A stretch of 64,000 nucleotides of DNA, from contig JAYFQW010000070.1 in the NCBI GenBank assembly GCA_034926675.1, positions 1 to 64,000 on the forward strand. Reading direction: 5' to 3'. The notes beneath the pieces are model-generated. The model was given only the letters and a program-made list of their open reading frames with translations, was not told the origin of the DNA and searched no databases. Positions 35,323 to 43,504 of this stretch are shown here, one piece after another; within the stretch, counting starts at the first letter, position 1; every line of letters starts with the position of its first letter. The stretch comes from Clostridia bacterium. GTDB lineage: Bacteria; Bacillota; DTU025. A program made the translations under genes and the position numbers.

Positions 35323-36282
35323 ATGGGTTTCGACAAGCGCCTGCTCTATGAAGTGGCCCGTCGCTATTACGAACTGGCCATAACCCAAGAAGAGATAGCT
35401 CTCAGCCTTGGCATATCTCGTAGCCAGGTGTCGAGAGCCATCAAGCAGGCGCGCGACGAGGGAATGGTGATCATAAAGGTTATCGGGCCTGGCCTCGATT
35501 TCACCGACATCCAGGCAGAGATGTGCGCACGGTTTGGACTCCGCGAGGCCGTTGTTGTATCTGGCGAGGGTGGGCCATCTCAGCTGCTCACGCAGAACCT
35601 GGGCGTGGCGGGCGCAAGATATGTGGTCGAGTCTTTGGAGCCTGGAACCGTCATAGGTGTGTCATGGGGCGCGACTCTGCGGGAGTTGGCGGTGGCGCTT
35701 GTCGATGCCAGGGGCGCCGCCCGGGATGTCGTCGTCATTCCGCTGCTTGGAGGGCTTGGTCAGGCGAGTGCGGACCTCCAGGTGAACGATATCGCCTCCC
35801 GAGTAGCAAGCGCGCTCGGAGGGACGCATCACTACCTTCACGCACCATCCTTCGTCGATACGCCCGAGGCCCGGGCTACGATCATGGCTGACAGCAATAT
35901 CAAAACAGTAGCCGACATGTGGGCCACCGTGGACATGGCGGTGGTTGGAATCGGATGCCTCATCCGTCCATCCACCCTCATTGAAGAAGGCGGATTCCCC
36001 GAAAGCGACCTAGAGCTGCTCGAGCGCAAGGGAACAGTGGGAGACATGTGCATGAGGTTCTTCAACAGCAAAGGGGAACCTGTCGATACATCGCTGGATG
36101 AGCGGATCATCGGAGTCGGTCTCGAGCAACTCAGGCGGATCAAGTGCGTGGTGGCAGTATCAGGAGGTGTTAATAAGGCGCGTGCGATCCTCGGAGCACT
36201 AAGAACAGGTGTAGTGGATGTGCTCGTAACTGATGACATCACCGCTCGTAAGGTGTTGGATGCAGCGCAGCAGGGGCAGTAG
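35323..36282 (+). CDS. SorC-family (LsrR/DeoR-like) transcriptional regulator
   Basis: ATG at 35323 with GGGAG upstream is preferred; GTG at 35308 is an alternative. The N-terminal helix-turn-helix is RYYELAITQEEIALSLGISRSQVSRAIKQAR. The rest is the phosphosugar-binding SorC domain: PGTVIGVSWGATLRELA, VVVIPLLGGLGQ, MAVVGIGCLI and CVVAVSGGVNKARAILGAL. SorC proteins sense a phosphorylated sugar made by the pathway they control; LsrR senses phospho-AI-2. It is the first gene of a long co-directional cluster of transport and sugar-kinase genes and is its probable regulator. Confidence 0.92.
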   Translation: MGFDKRLLYEVARRYYELAITQEEIALSLGISRSQVSRAIKQARDEGMVIIKVIGPGLDFTDIQAEMCARFGLREAVVVSGEGGPSQLLTQNLGVAGARYVVESLEPGTVIGVSWGATLRELAVALVDARGAARDVVVIPLLGGLGQASADLQVNDIASRVASALGGTHHYLHAPSFVDTPEARATIMADSNIKTVADMWATVDMAVVGIGCLIRPSTLIEEGGFPESDLELLERKGTVGDMCMRFFNSKGEPVDTSLDERIIGVGLEQLRRIKCVVAVSGGVNKARAILGALRTGVVDVLVTDDITARKVLDAAQQGQ

Positions 36283-36387
36283 GCTCAGCAGGGACAAGTA
36301 GGCTCAGTGGCCGCAGCAGGCGCCGGACACAGGTCCCGGCGAACTATCATCTCCATAAGGTCATCTCTACAAGAGGAGGAACGAAAT

Positions 36388-37005
36388 ATGCCGCTCGGAC
36401 AGGGCGCCTTAGGATTAGGCGTATCGTATGCACTAGCCCTTGGTTACTTGGTGCTCATGTGGTTTTTCGGGAGCATTCTCACGAAGCAGTATCCTACTGA
36501 GCAGAAAGTTGCCTGGGACACGCGGACAATCGCCCGCGTGACTATTCTAGCTGCTGTATCAGGCGCAGGGGCAATGATCAAGATCCCGGGTCCCGCCACC
36601 ACAATTGCGTTGGATGCAGCTGCAGGCTATTTCGCGGCTGCGTTTTTCGGATGGCCCGTTGGAGCTACTGTGGCCGCCATTGGATGCTTCCTTGCCAACG
36701 CCCTAGGAGGCTTTGCAAGCTGGCTTCCAATGGTAGTTGTGTACATTTCCGGAATGGCGCTCACAGTCACCCTGGCAGTGTTTGTTGCGAAGAAGGTCAA
36801 TATCGTAGCTGCCATCGTGGTGGGCACTATAGTGAACACCCTGACATGCCTCGGCCCATGGGCCATTATGGTCGGGCCGACACTCATGATTGCCCTCTTG
36901 CCTTCACAGATAATTGGATCTGCCGTGAACGCAATAGTGGGGTTGACTGTGGCTGTGGCGCTCAAGGGCGCCCAGAACCGTAAGAGGCCCGAGTCGGTCG
37001 ACTGA
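36388..37005 (+). CDS. ECF transporter substrate-binding membrane subunit (S component)
   Basis: ATG at 36388 follows AGAGGAGGAAC; an open frame from 36307 has no such site. The 205-residue protein has about six membrane helices. Its central part (VTILAAVSGAGAMIKI, TTIALDAAAGYFAAAFFGWPVGATVAAIGCFLANALGG) matches the general ECF S-component pattern. The specific subfamily is not recognised. The ATPase and EcfT genes follow directly, so it is a dedicated transporter whose ligand should be the substrate of the downstream enzymes. Confidence 0.8.
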   Translation: MPLGQGALGLGVSYALALGYLVLMWFFGSILTKQYPTEQKVAWDTRTIARVTILAAVSGAGAMIKIPGPATTIALDAAAGYFAAAFFGWPVGATVAAIGCFLANALGGFASWLPMVVVYISGMALTVTLAVFVAKKVNIVAAIVVGTIVNTLTCLGPWAIMVGPTLMIALLPSQIIGSAVNAIVGLTVAVALKGAQNRKRPESVD

Positions 37006-37053
37006 CAAGCCCCTAGAAGAACCCAGCGAAGATCAAGGCGAGAGGTGTTCCAT

Positions 37054-38910
37054 TTGGCCGCTACGATCATCTCACTCAAGGATGTCGCGTTCAACTACAA
37101 AGGATTCAAACGCCATGCTCTCGACGGCGTCTCAATCGATGTGAAACAGGGTGAATGCGTGGCTATCCTCGGTCCTACCGGCGCCGGGAAGAGCACGCTT
37201 GCATGTGTTCTGAACGGTACGGCGCCCTTGTTCGCGGAGGGCAACCTCACCGGCGAAGTGAGCGTCGACGGCATGGTTCCGTCACAGGTGGGCACCGCCA
37301 GAATGGCCTCAAGGGTCGGGCTGGTCTTTGGCGACCCCGATGCTCAGCTCTTTGGGATGACTGTTGAGGAGGATGTGGCTTTCGGGCCGTCCAACCTCGG
37401 CCTGGACTATGAAAGCATAATGGACAGAGTGAGCGCGTCCGTATCTGAGATGCGCCTCACCGGCCTGGAGAAGCGTGCTCCGCACAGGCTATCGGGCGGG
37501 CAGAAACAGGCAACGGCGATCGCTGGAGTATACGCGATGCTTCCGAAGATCATGGTCCTTGATGAACCCACGTCGATGCTCGATCCGGAGGGAAAGGCCA
37601 GAGTATTCGGGATTGTACAGAAGCTCAAGGAAGCACTCGGCGTAACTGTAGTTCTGATAGAGCAGGAGGTCGACGACATCCTGCAGTTGGCGGACAGGGT
37701 ATTCGTTATGAGATCGGGCAAGTTCGCACTGTCGGGAAGCCCGCGCGAGGTTTTCAGCAGAGTCGACGAACTGAGGGCGGCTGGAGTCCGTGTTCCTCAG
37801 ATGGTCGAGTTCGGCGGCCTGATTGGCGCCAAGGAGACGCCCTTCACTCTGGATGAGGCCGTGTCTACGGTGAGAAGGGGCGCCTGGACCGGCAGGGCCG
37901 TCGGCGCGCATGGCGTGAGACCACACGAGTCTGCCGCGCCACACGAGTCTGCTGCGCCTTCCGAGTCTGCTGCGCCTTCCGAGTCTGCCGCGCGTGCGGA
38001 GCCGTCCGGGCCCGCGGCGCCTGCCGCGCGTGGCGCGTCTGCCAAACCAGACAAGTCGGATGCCTTGGAAACCCCTGCCGTCCAGGCGATCGACGTTCAG
38101 TATAAGTATCCCATGGGCGCTGTTGCTCTCACTGGCGTTAATCTTGTAATTAGCCAGGGCGACTTCGTGGCCATTGTGGGGCAAAACGGAGCCGGAAAAA
38201 CCACCCTCACCCGGCACTTCAACGGACTGCTCAAGCCCACCGCGGGTGATGTGCGCGTCTTCGGCAGGTCGTCGCGGGAGATGCACACGACTGAGCTGTG
38301 CCGAGTCGTGGGATACGTGTTCCAGAACCCAGATGAGCAGCTCTTCTGTACCAGCGTGGAAGAGGAGCTGAGATTCGGCCCTGGCAACATCGGGCTGGAC
38401 CAGAAGGATACTGATCAATCGGTTGAGGAGATTCTGGCTGACATCGGCCTCGCGAAGTACAGGGATGTATGGCCAAAATACCTCACCAAGGGCGAAAGGC
38501 AGAGGCTTGCGCTTGCGTCGGTCGTGGCCATGAATCCGAAAGTCCTGATAGTAGATGAGCCCACAACCGGCCTCGACTGGGTTGAGTCTATTCAGATACT
38601 CGATTATCTCAGCAGACTGCGCACGGAACGCGGAAAGACGGTAATCATCATCACCCATGACATGAACGTGGTGAGCCTCTACGCGAGGAGAGTCGTCGTG
38701 ATGGCCAACGGAAAGGTCGTCGGGGATGGCAGCCCCAGGGAAGTGTTCTCTCAGCCAGATCTGATGACACTCGCGTGCCTGAGGCGTCCGCCCATTGCGG
38801 ATCTTTCGGATGCCCTATGGGGCCAGGTCTTGCTCACGCCTGAGGAGGCCGCGGACAGACTGCTAAGCTCATCGAAAGCGACCGAGAGGTGTGCAGAAAG
38901 TGATTGTTGA
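37054..38910 (+). CDS. ECF transporter ATPase, two domains fused (EcfA-EcfA')
   Basis: TTG at 37054 lies 6 bases past AGAGGTG; GTG at 37045 is an alternative start. Domain 1 has GPTGAGKST, LSGGQKQATAIAG and MVLDEPTSML. Domain 2 (from about residue 345) has GQNGAGKTT, LTKGERQRLALASV and LIVDEPTTGLDW. Both sites look competent, and the two signature motifs are degenerate in different ways. They are joined by a low-complexity linker at about 290-340 made of HESAAP/SESAAP repeats. One polypeptide replaces the usual EcfA1/EcfA2 pair. The end overlaps the ecfT start by 20 bases. Confidence 0.93.
   Translation: MAATIISLKDVAFNYKGFKRHALDGVSIDVKQGECVAILGPTGAGKSTLACVLNGTAPLFAEGNLTGEVSVDGMVPSQVGTARMASRVGLVFGDPDAQLFGMTVEEDVAFGPSNLGLDYESIMDRVSASVSEMRLTGLEKRAPHRLSGGQKQATAIAGVYAMLPKIMVLDEPTSMLDPEGKARVFGIVQKLKEALGVTVVLIEQEVDDILQLADRVFVMRSGKFALSGSPREVFSRVDELRAAGVRVPQMVEFGGLIGAKETPFTLDEAVSTVRRGAWTGRAVGAHGVRPHESAAPHESAAPSESAAPSESAARAEPSGPAAPAARGASAKPDKSDALETPAVQAIDVQYKYPMGAVALTGVNLVISQGDFVAIVGQNGAGKTTLTRHFNGLLKPTAGDVRVFGRSSREMHTTELCRVVGYVFQNPDEQLFCTSVEEELRFGPGNIGLDQKDTDQSVEEILADIGLAKYRDVWPKYLTKGERQRLALASVVAMNPKVLIVDEPTTGLDWVESIQILDYLSRLRTERGKTVIIITHDMNVVSLYARRVVVMANGKVVGDGSPREVFSQPDLMTLACLRRPPIADLSDALWGQVLLTPEEAADRLLSSSKATERCAESDC
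37921..37994 (+). repeat. 18-bp in-frame tandem repeats in the ATPase linker
   Basis: Four copies of an 18-bp unit of the type GAGTCTGCTGCGCCTTCC encode HESAAP, HESAAP, SESAAP and SESAAR. They lie between the two ATPase domains and are expected to vary in number between strains. Confidence 0.75.
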
Positions 38911-39733
38911 GTATGAGAGCAAGTCCACGCCGATGCACCGGCTTGACCCCAGGGCCAAGTTCGCATGGATGCTCGCCGCCATTGTCATCAGCGTGATCTG
39001 GACTAACCCCATCTACCTGGTTGGGTTGTGCGTGGCGATAATCGGGTTCGGCTTCCTCGCGGAATTCCCGTGGGCCAAGGTGAAAGGAGTGCTCTCCTTC
39101 ATCCTTGTGATTACCGCAATCATCACCCTTGTTCAGGGCGCCACCTACGTTCCGAAAACCGTGACTATTGCGGACCCGACCAGGGTGCTGTTTCACATCA
39201 TTCCAGGCTGGATTCCCGGCATCGGCCCTGCGGGCGCAGTTCGAATCGGCGGATTCCTATACGGTATCGGAATGGCGCTCAAAGTGTCTGTAGTCCTCGT
39301 AGTAGTGGCCATTTTCGGGTATCTCACGTCGCCATCGGAGATAGTCCAGATAATTGCGCGCGTCCCGTTCGTGCCGTACCAGGTCGGGTTCGTCATGTCC
39401 ACTGCATGGAAATTCATACCTGTGGTCCAGACTCAGATGCGAACCTTAATGGACGCGCATAGGTCCAGAGGAGTCGATTTCGAACAGGGGACCCTGACTC
39501 AGAAGGTCAGGAAGACCTCCAACGTCGTGTTTCCGCTGTTCGCCAATGCCCTATCGATGGCGGACACCATGGCTCTGGCCATGGAATCGAGGGCGTTCGG
39601 CTGCAGCAAGAAGTTCACTTTCATCAGACCATACAGAATGACGCTGGCTGACCGGCTTGCACTGTGGGGCTCGATCTTTGCCATGATTGCGAGCATCGTG
39701 TGCCTTGCCGTGTGGAAGATGGGGGCGCTGTAG
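38891..39733 (+). CDS. ecfT: ECF transporter transmembrane coupling protein
   Basis: A GTG at 38891 overlaps the ATPase gene, with a second GTG 9 bases further in frame. The 280-residue protein begins with the EcfT pattern TPMHRLDPRAKFAWML, has about six hydrophobic segments, and carries the coupling motifs MDAHRSRGVDF and ALAMESRAFG (the Ala-Arg-Gly boxes that touch the ATPase). It links the S component to the fused ATPase. The kinase gene begins 1 base after its stop. Confidence 0.93.
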   Translation: MQKVIVEYESKSTPMHRLDPRAKFAWMLAAIVISVIWTNPIYLVGLCVAIIGFGFLAEFPWAKVKGVLSFILVITAIITLVQGATYVPKTVTIADPTRVLFHIIPGWIPGIGPAGAVRIGGFLYGIGMALKVSVVLVVVAIFGYLTSPSEIVQIIARVPFVPYQVGFVMSTAWKFIPVVQTQMRTLMDAHRSRGVDFEQGTLTQKVRKTSNVVFPLFANALSMADTMALAMESRAFGCSKKFTFIRPYRMTLADRLALWGSIFAMIASIVCLAVWKMGAL

Positions 39734-39734
39734 G

Positions 39735-40682
39735 GTGAAGGGATCCGTGGTTTGCCTTGGCGCCGCAGCAATGGACCTCATATTCCAAGTTGATCGATTT
39801 CCGCTGGCAGATGAGATGGTCTTCGCATCGGGCGAACCAGGGCTCTTTCCCGGAGGATCGACTGCGAACATTGCCGCAGGTCTTGCTCGCCTGGGCGTTC
39901 GCGCTCGGTTTGTGGGGAAGGTGGGGCCAGATGCGAACGGGGATGCGCTTCGAGCTGCCTTTGAACACGACGGCGTCGACACCAAATGGCTCATGACAGA
40001 GGCAGATGGAAGGACGGCGCAGACCATCATAGTGGTCGACCACAGTGGCAACAGGATCATCTACTCGCTGGGCGGCACGGCTTTGCTGGAAACCCCCGAC
40101 GAGCTGGATAGCGCGATCATGGACGGGGTTGGCCTGCTATATGTGGGCGAAGCCTTTCCCGCTGTGGCCCAGAGGGCGATCTCACAGGCGCGTTCCTGCG
40201 GGGCGATAGTGGCATATGGGCCAGGGGGCGCCACGTCGTGGATTGAGCCGGACGTACTGCTCGACCTGCTGGGGAAGGCAGACTATGTGCTTGTCTCCCG
40301 TGGTGAACTCAGGGCGATCACCTCCTTCGAAAAGCCCCGCGATGGCGCGATTTGTCTGCTGAATCAGGGCGCAAGGAATGTGGTGGTCACCCTGGGCAGT
40401 GCGGGATCAGAGTGCTATGGTGGGGAAGCTCCCCATGATCCCTGGCGCGTGGACGCCTTCCGAGTTCAGCCTGTCGATACTACGGGAGCGGGAGACTCGT
40501 TTGCAGCTGGGTTCGCGGCCGGGCTGATCGAAGGTCGTCTGGTGCAGGAATGCCTCGTTCGAGGCAATGCCATGGCTGCCATCGCCATTTCCCGAGTCGG
40601 CGCGCGAGAGGCGCTGCCAACCCGCAAGGAGTTGGATGCGTTCCTCGGAACACATCTGGTTGAAGGCGGTGATGGCGTGTGA
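39735..40682 (+). CDS. PfkB-family carbohydrate/nucleoside kinase
   Basis: GTG at 39735 is chosen; the open frame from 39687 lies inside ecfT. The 315-residue protein has the ribokinase fold: VCLGAAAMDLIFQVDRFPL, PGGSTANIAAGLARLG and the catalytic DTTGAGDSFAAGFAAGL with its anion hole and base Asp. The sequence does not tell ribose, nucleosides and other sugars apart. It overlaps the ADP-ribosylglycohydrolase gene by GTGA. The same kinase-hydrolase pairing is found in the E. coli yegV-yegU genes. Confidence 0.9.
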   Translation: MKGSVVCLGAAAMDLIFQVDRFPLADEMVFASGEPGLFPGGSTANIAAGLARLGVRARFVGKVGPDANGDALRAAFEHDGVDTKWLMTEADGRTAQTIIVVDHSGNRIIYSLGGTALLETPDELDSAIMDGVGLLYVGEAFPAVAQRAISQARSCGAIVAYGPGGATSWIEPDVLLDLLGKADYVLVSRGELRAITSFEKPRDGAICLLNQGARNVVVTLGSAGSECYGGEAPHDPWRVDAFRVQPVDTTGAGDSFAAGFAAGLIEGRLVQECLVRGNAMAAIAISRVGAREALPTRKELDAFLGTHLVEGGDGV

Positions 40683-41734
40683 CAGGCGATGCTTGTAAAC
40701 GCACCCACGGCGTTCGGCCCATCCTCGACCCGGACCGGGTTGCGGGCTGTGTGGCAGGAGTGGCGATCGGCGATGCGATGGGCATGCCAGTGGAGTTCAT
40801 GACGCGCCAGGAGATACGGGCGATATACGGCAGGCTTGATCGTTTCGTCGCTCCGCGCCCCGACCACATCCACGCTGGGATGGGGGCGGCCAGGATTACC
40901 GACGACACAGAGCAGACCCTTGCCATCATCGATGCCCTCGATGAACACGGAACGATAACCCCGGAAATCGCGGCAGGGGCATATCTGAAATGGGCGGACG
41001 AATGCGACGCCTTCAGCTCATCAGTGCTCGGTCCAAGCTCCAGGCGAGCCTTGGAGAGGCTCCAGGCCGGGGAGGATCCACGCACTACGGGTTCGTCAGG
41101 GGATACCGTGGGCGCCGCCATGCGAGTCGCCCCGATTGGCATCGTGAATGCCGGAGATTTGGAGTCGGCGGCGCAGGAATGCGTCATGTCCTGCCTTCCC
41201 ACCCACGGCGTGAGCATAGCCATCGGCGGGGCCTGCGCGGTTGCCTGCGCGGTCGCTGCCGCGGTAGTGGCCGGCTCAGTTGATGAGATCATCAGCGCAG
41301 CCCTATTCGGTGCGGAATACGGCGAGAGCCGCGGGGTGAAATGGGCCGGGGCAACGGTAGCCGCCCGCATCAGGCTCGCGCTGCGGATTGTGGAGGAGAG
41401 CGGCGGGGAAACGGAGGCTCTGGATGGCCTCTACAGCATCGTTGGCGTTGGGATGCTTCCCACCGAACTTGTCGCTACTGCCATCGGGATTGTAAGGCTG
41501 CACCAGGCCGACTGCTGCAAAGCAACGATCTCGGCCGTGAACATGGGCGGGGATGCCGACACTCTGGCTTCGATAGTCGCAGCGATAACCGGGGGCTTCT
41601 CGGGCATTGGGCGGTTCCCCGCAGAGTGGACGACAGCTGTTGAGAGGGTCAACCGTCTGGATTTCCAGCGGCTCGCCGATGTTCTTGTTGCTGTAAGAGA
41701 AAGGAGACCCCAACATGACGGGTGTGGATGTTAG
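40679..41734 (+). CDS. ADP-ribosylglycohydrolase-fold (DraG/YegU-like) hydrolase
   Basis: The GTG start overlaps the kinase stop. The 351-residue protein has the ARH signature: AGVAIGDAMGMPVEF, the metal-binding ITDDTEQT (about residues 70-77) and NMGGDADTLAS near the C-terminus, with the di-Mg ligands in place. Enzymes of this fold cleave N-glycosidic bonds of ADP-ribose and, in some clusters, are thought to act on nucleoside-like metabolites. The catabolic context argues for a free small-molecule substrate and not for protein de-ADP-ribosylation. Confidence 0.9.
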   Translation: MTGDACKRTHGVRPILDPDRVAGCVAGVAIGDAMGMPVEFMTRQEIRAIYGRLDRFVAPRPDHIHAGMGAARITDDTEQTLAIIDALDEHGTITPEIAAGAYLKWADECDAFSSSVLGPSSRRALERLQAGEDPRTTGSSGDTVGAAMRVAPIGIVNAGDLESAAQECVMSCLPTHGVSIAIGGACAVACAVAAAVVAGSVDEIISAALFGAEYGESRGVKWAGATVAARIRLALRIVEESGGETEALDGLYSIVGVGMLPTELVATAIGIVRLHQADCCKATISAVNMGGDADTLASIVAAITGGFSGIGRFPAEWTTAVERVNRLDFQRLADVLVAVRERRPQHDGCGC

Positions 41735-42467
41735 GTTACGAAGGATTTTCAGAGATGGCAAGGCAGTCATCTGTCCGCTGGATTATGGCGGGTTCATGGG
41801 ACCTGTAGCAGGAATAGAGGATCCCGCTTCAGCAGTCGGCAAGGTAGTGGCGGGAGGCGCAGATGCAATTCTTGTGAATCCCGGCCTTGCGAAAAGCGAG
41901 TGGAACGCCTACGCGGGGAAGACAGGATTGATCGTCAGGGTGACCGGCGGCGCAACGAAATACAGCCCAAATCCTGGTTTCCACACACTTGTGTGCAGTG
42001 TCAGCGAGGCCTGTGCGATCGGCGCCGACGCCGTCTGCGTCATGGTGCTTGTTGGATCAGAACAGGAGCAAGAGATGTTCGAGATAATGGGAGATGTGGT
42101 GTCTGATGCCCATGCCCTGGGGATTCCAGTTCTTGCAGAGGTGATACCTTGCGATCCTGACCACAACTTCGACCCAGAGTGGATATCTGTATGCGCGAGA
42201 GTTGGGTACGAGCTTGGGGCGGACGTGATAAAGACCTACTTTACGCCCGAGGGTTTTGCGGACATAATCCGGGCTTGTCGAGTGCCGCTCGTGATTGCCG
42301 GCGGCCCGAAGGTGGAGGATCCGGATATTGTGGTGGCTCGAGCGATGGCCTGCGGAGCGGCTGGAATAGCGTTCGGCCGTAACGTGTTCCAGGCGCCGAA
42401 TCCCGAGGCCAAGGTGCGCGAGCTGCGACAGATTGTACACGGGAATCCCGCCGGGGAGGTGCGCTGA
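41715..42467 (+). CDS. LsrF/DhnA-type class I aldolase
   Basis: The ATG follows AAGGAG and overlaps the previous gene by 20 bases. The 250-residue TIM-barrel protein belongs to the DeoC/FbaB/LacD group: AVICPLDYGGFMGPVAG, AILVNPGLAKSEW, the Schiff-base Lys in LGADVIKTYFTPEGF and the phosphate-binding VIAGGPKVEDP and GIAFGRNVFQ. Relatives include LsrF, which processes phospho-AI-2, and archaeal-type fructose-bisphosphate aldolases. It should cleave or transfer from a phosphorylated keto-sugar made by the kinases here. Confidence 0.87.
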   Translation: MTGVDVRLRRIFRDGKAVICPLDYGGFMGPVAGIEDPASAVGKVVAGGADAILVNPGLAKSEWNAYAGKTGLIVRVTGGATKYSPNPGFHTLVCSVSEACAIGADAVCVMVLVGSEQEQEMFEIMGDVVSDAHALGIPVLAEVIPCDPDHNFDPEWISVCARVGYELGADVIKTYFTPEGFADIIRACRVPLVIAGGPKVEDPDIVVARAMACGAAGIAFGRNVFQAPNPEAKVRELRQIVHGNPAGEVR

Positions 42468-42469
42468 GC

Positions 42470-43504
42470 TTGAAAGCGGCAGTGTACCACGGACCGCGGG
42501 ACCTGAGGGTCGAGAGCATTGACGATCCTGTACTGCAGCCAGGAGATGCCCTCCTTAAGGTGGGTTTCTGCGGTGTGTGCGGAACAGACGTGAAGACATA
42601 TCTGCGCGGTCATCACATGTTCCCCCCTCCCTGCGTTCTTGGACACGAGGTTGTGGGCAAGATCGTGGAGATGAAGGAGCCACTTTCGACCACCGACATC
42701 AGGGTCGGTGATGTCGTGGCGGTGGCGCCCTATGTGCCATGCTACAGCTGCACCCTGTGCAGTCATGATCGGCACGAGCTGTGCAGACACAAGGATTGGA
42801 TAGACGGCGCATTCGCAGAGTACGTCAGGGCGCCGGCAGGCGTGCTTCAAAAGGGAACGTGCAAAGTGCCGCCGGGTATGGATCCACGGGTCGCATGCCT
42901 CAGCGAACCACTGGCATGTTGTGTGAATGCTGTCACAGATTCGCGAGTTAGCCTGGGCGACACGGTGCTCATCATAGGATCCGGGCCCATGGGCCTGCTC
43001 ATGCTGGAGCTGTGTAAAGCCGTGGGGGCATCGCGGGTGCTTGTTAGCGAGCCGAACGAGTGGCGGAGATCCGAGGCGGAACAGCGCGGGGCCATTGTCG
43101 CCAGTCCCTTGGATTCGGATGTGCCTGCATGGATCCGGGATCACACCGACGGGGAAGGCGCCGACATCGTGTTCATATGCGTAGGCACTGCCGATGCGGT
43201 GAAGGTGGGAATGGACTCGGTGAGGCAGGGAGGCCTAGTCAACATCTTCGGAGGGCTTCCCAGCGGCTCGGAACTGGCCATCGACTCAAAGCGTCTGCAC
43301 TATGACGAGGTAACCCTCACTGGCAGTTTCGGTTTCACACCGTACCACTTCAGAACGGCGCTGGCCATGTTGGCTTCCGGAGGCGTTCATTCCAGCGGCC
43401 TGATAACACACGAGTACGCTATAAATGACGCCCGAACGGCCCTGGAGACAGCTGGTTCTGGTGAGGGCCTGAAGATCCTTCTGAAGGTGGACGGCGATGA
43501 GTGA
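42470..43504 (+). CDS. Zinc-dependent medium-chain alcohol/polyol dehydrogenase
   Basis: A TTG start follows GGGGAGG. The 344-residue enzyme has the catalytic zinc site (FCGVCGTD, GHEVVGK), the structural zinc cysteines CYSCTLCSHDRHELC and the NAD-binding VLIIGSGPMGLLMLELCKA. It resembles sorbitol/threonine dehydrogenases that oxidise a secondary alcohol to a ketone. In this cluster it could oxidise a sugar alcohol before or after phosphorylation. It overlaps the FGGY kinase gene. Confidence 0.92.
   Translation: MKAAVYHGPRDLRVESIDDPVLQPGDALLKVGFCGVCGTDVKTYLRGHHMFPPPCVLGHEVVGKIVEMKEPLSTTDIRVGDVVAVAPYVPCYSCTLCSHDRHELCRHKDWIDGAFAEYVRAPAGVLQKGTCKVPPGMDPRVACLSEPLACCVNAVTDSRVSLGDTVLIIGSGPMGLLMLELCKAVGASRVLVSEPNEWRRSEAEQRGAIVASPLDSDVPAWIRDHTDGEGADIVFICVGTADAVKVGMDSVRQGGLVNIFGGLPSGSELAIDSKRLHYDEVTLTGSFGFTPYHFRTALAMLASGGVHSSGLITHEYAINDARTALETAGSGEGLKILLKVDGDE

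Noticed and set aside
37489-38658. 389-residue minus-strand frame
   Set aside because: Arg-rich shadow of the fused ECF ATPase, whose motifs are complete on the plus strand.
40679-41734. Reversal of nitrogenase ADP-ribosylation (DraG) as the role of the ARH gene
   Set aside because: No nif or draT genes nearby; the surrounding genes are sugar transport and catabolism.
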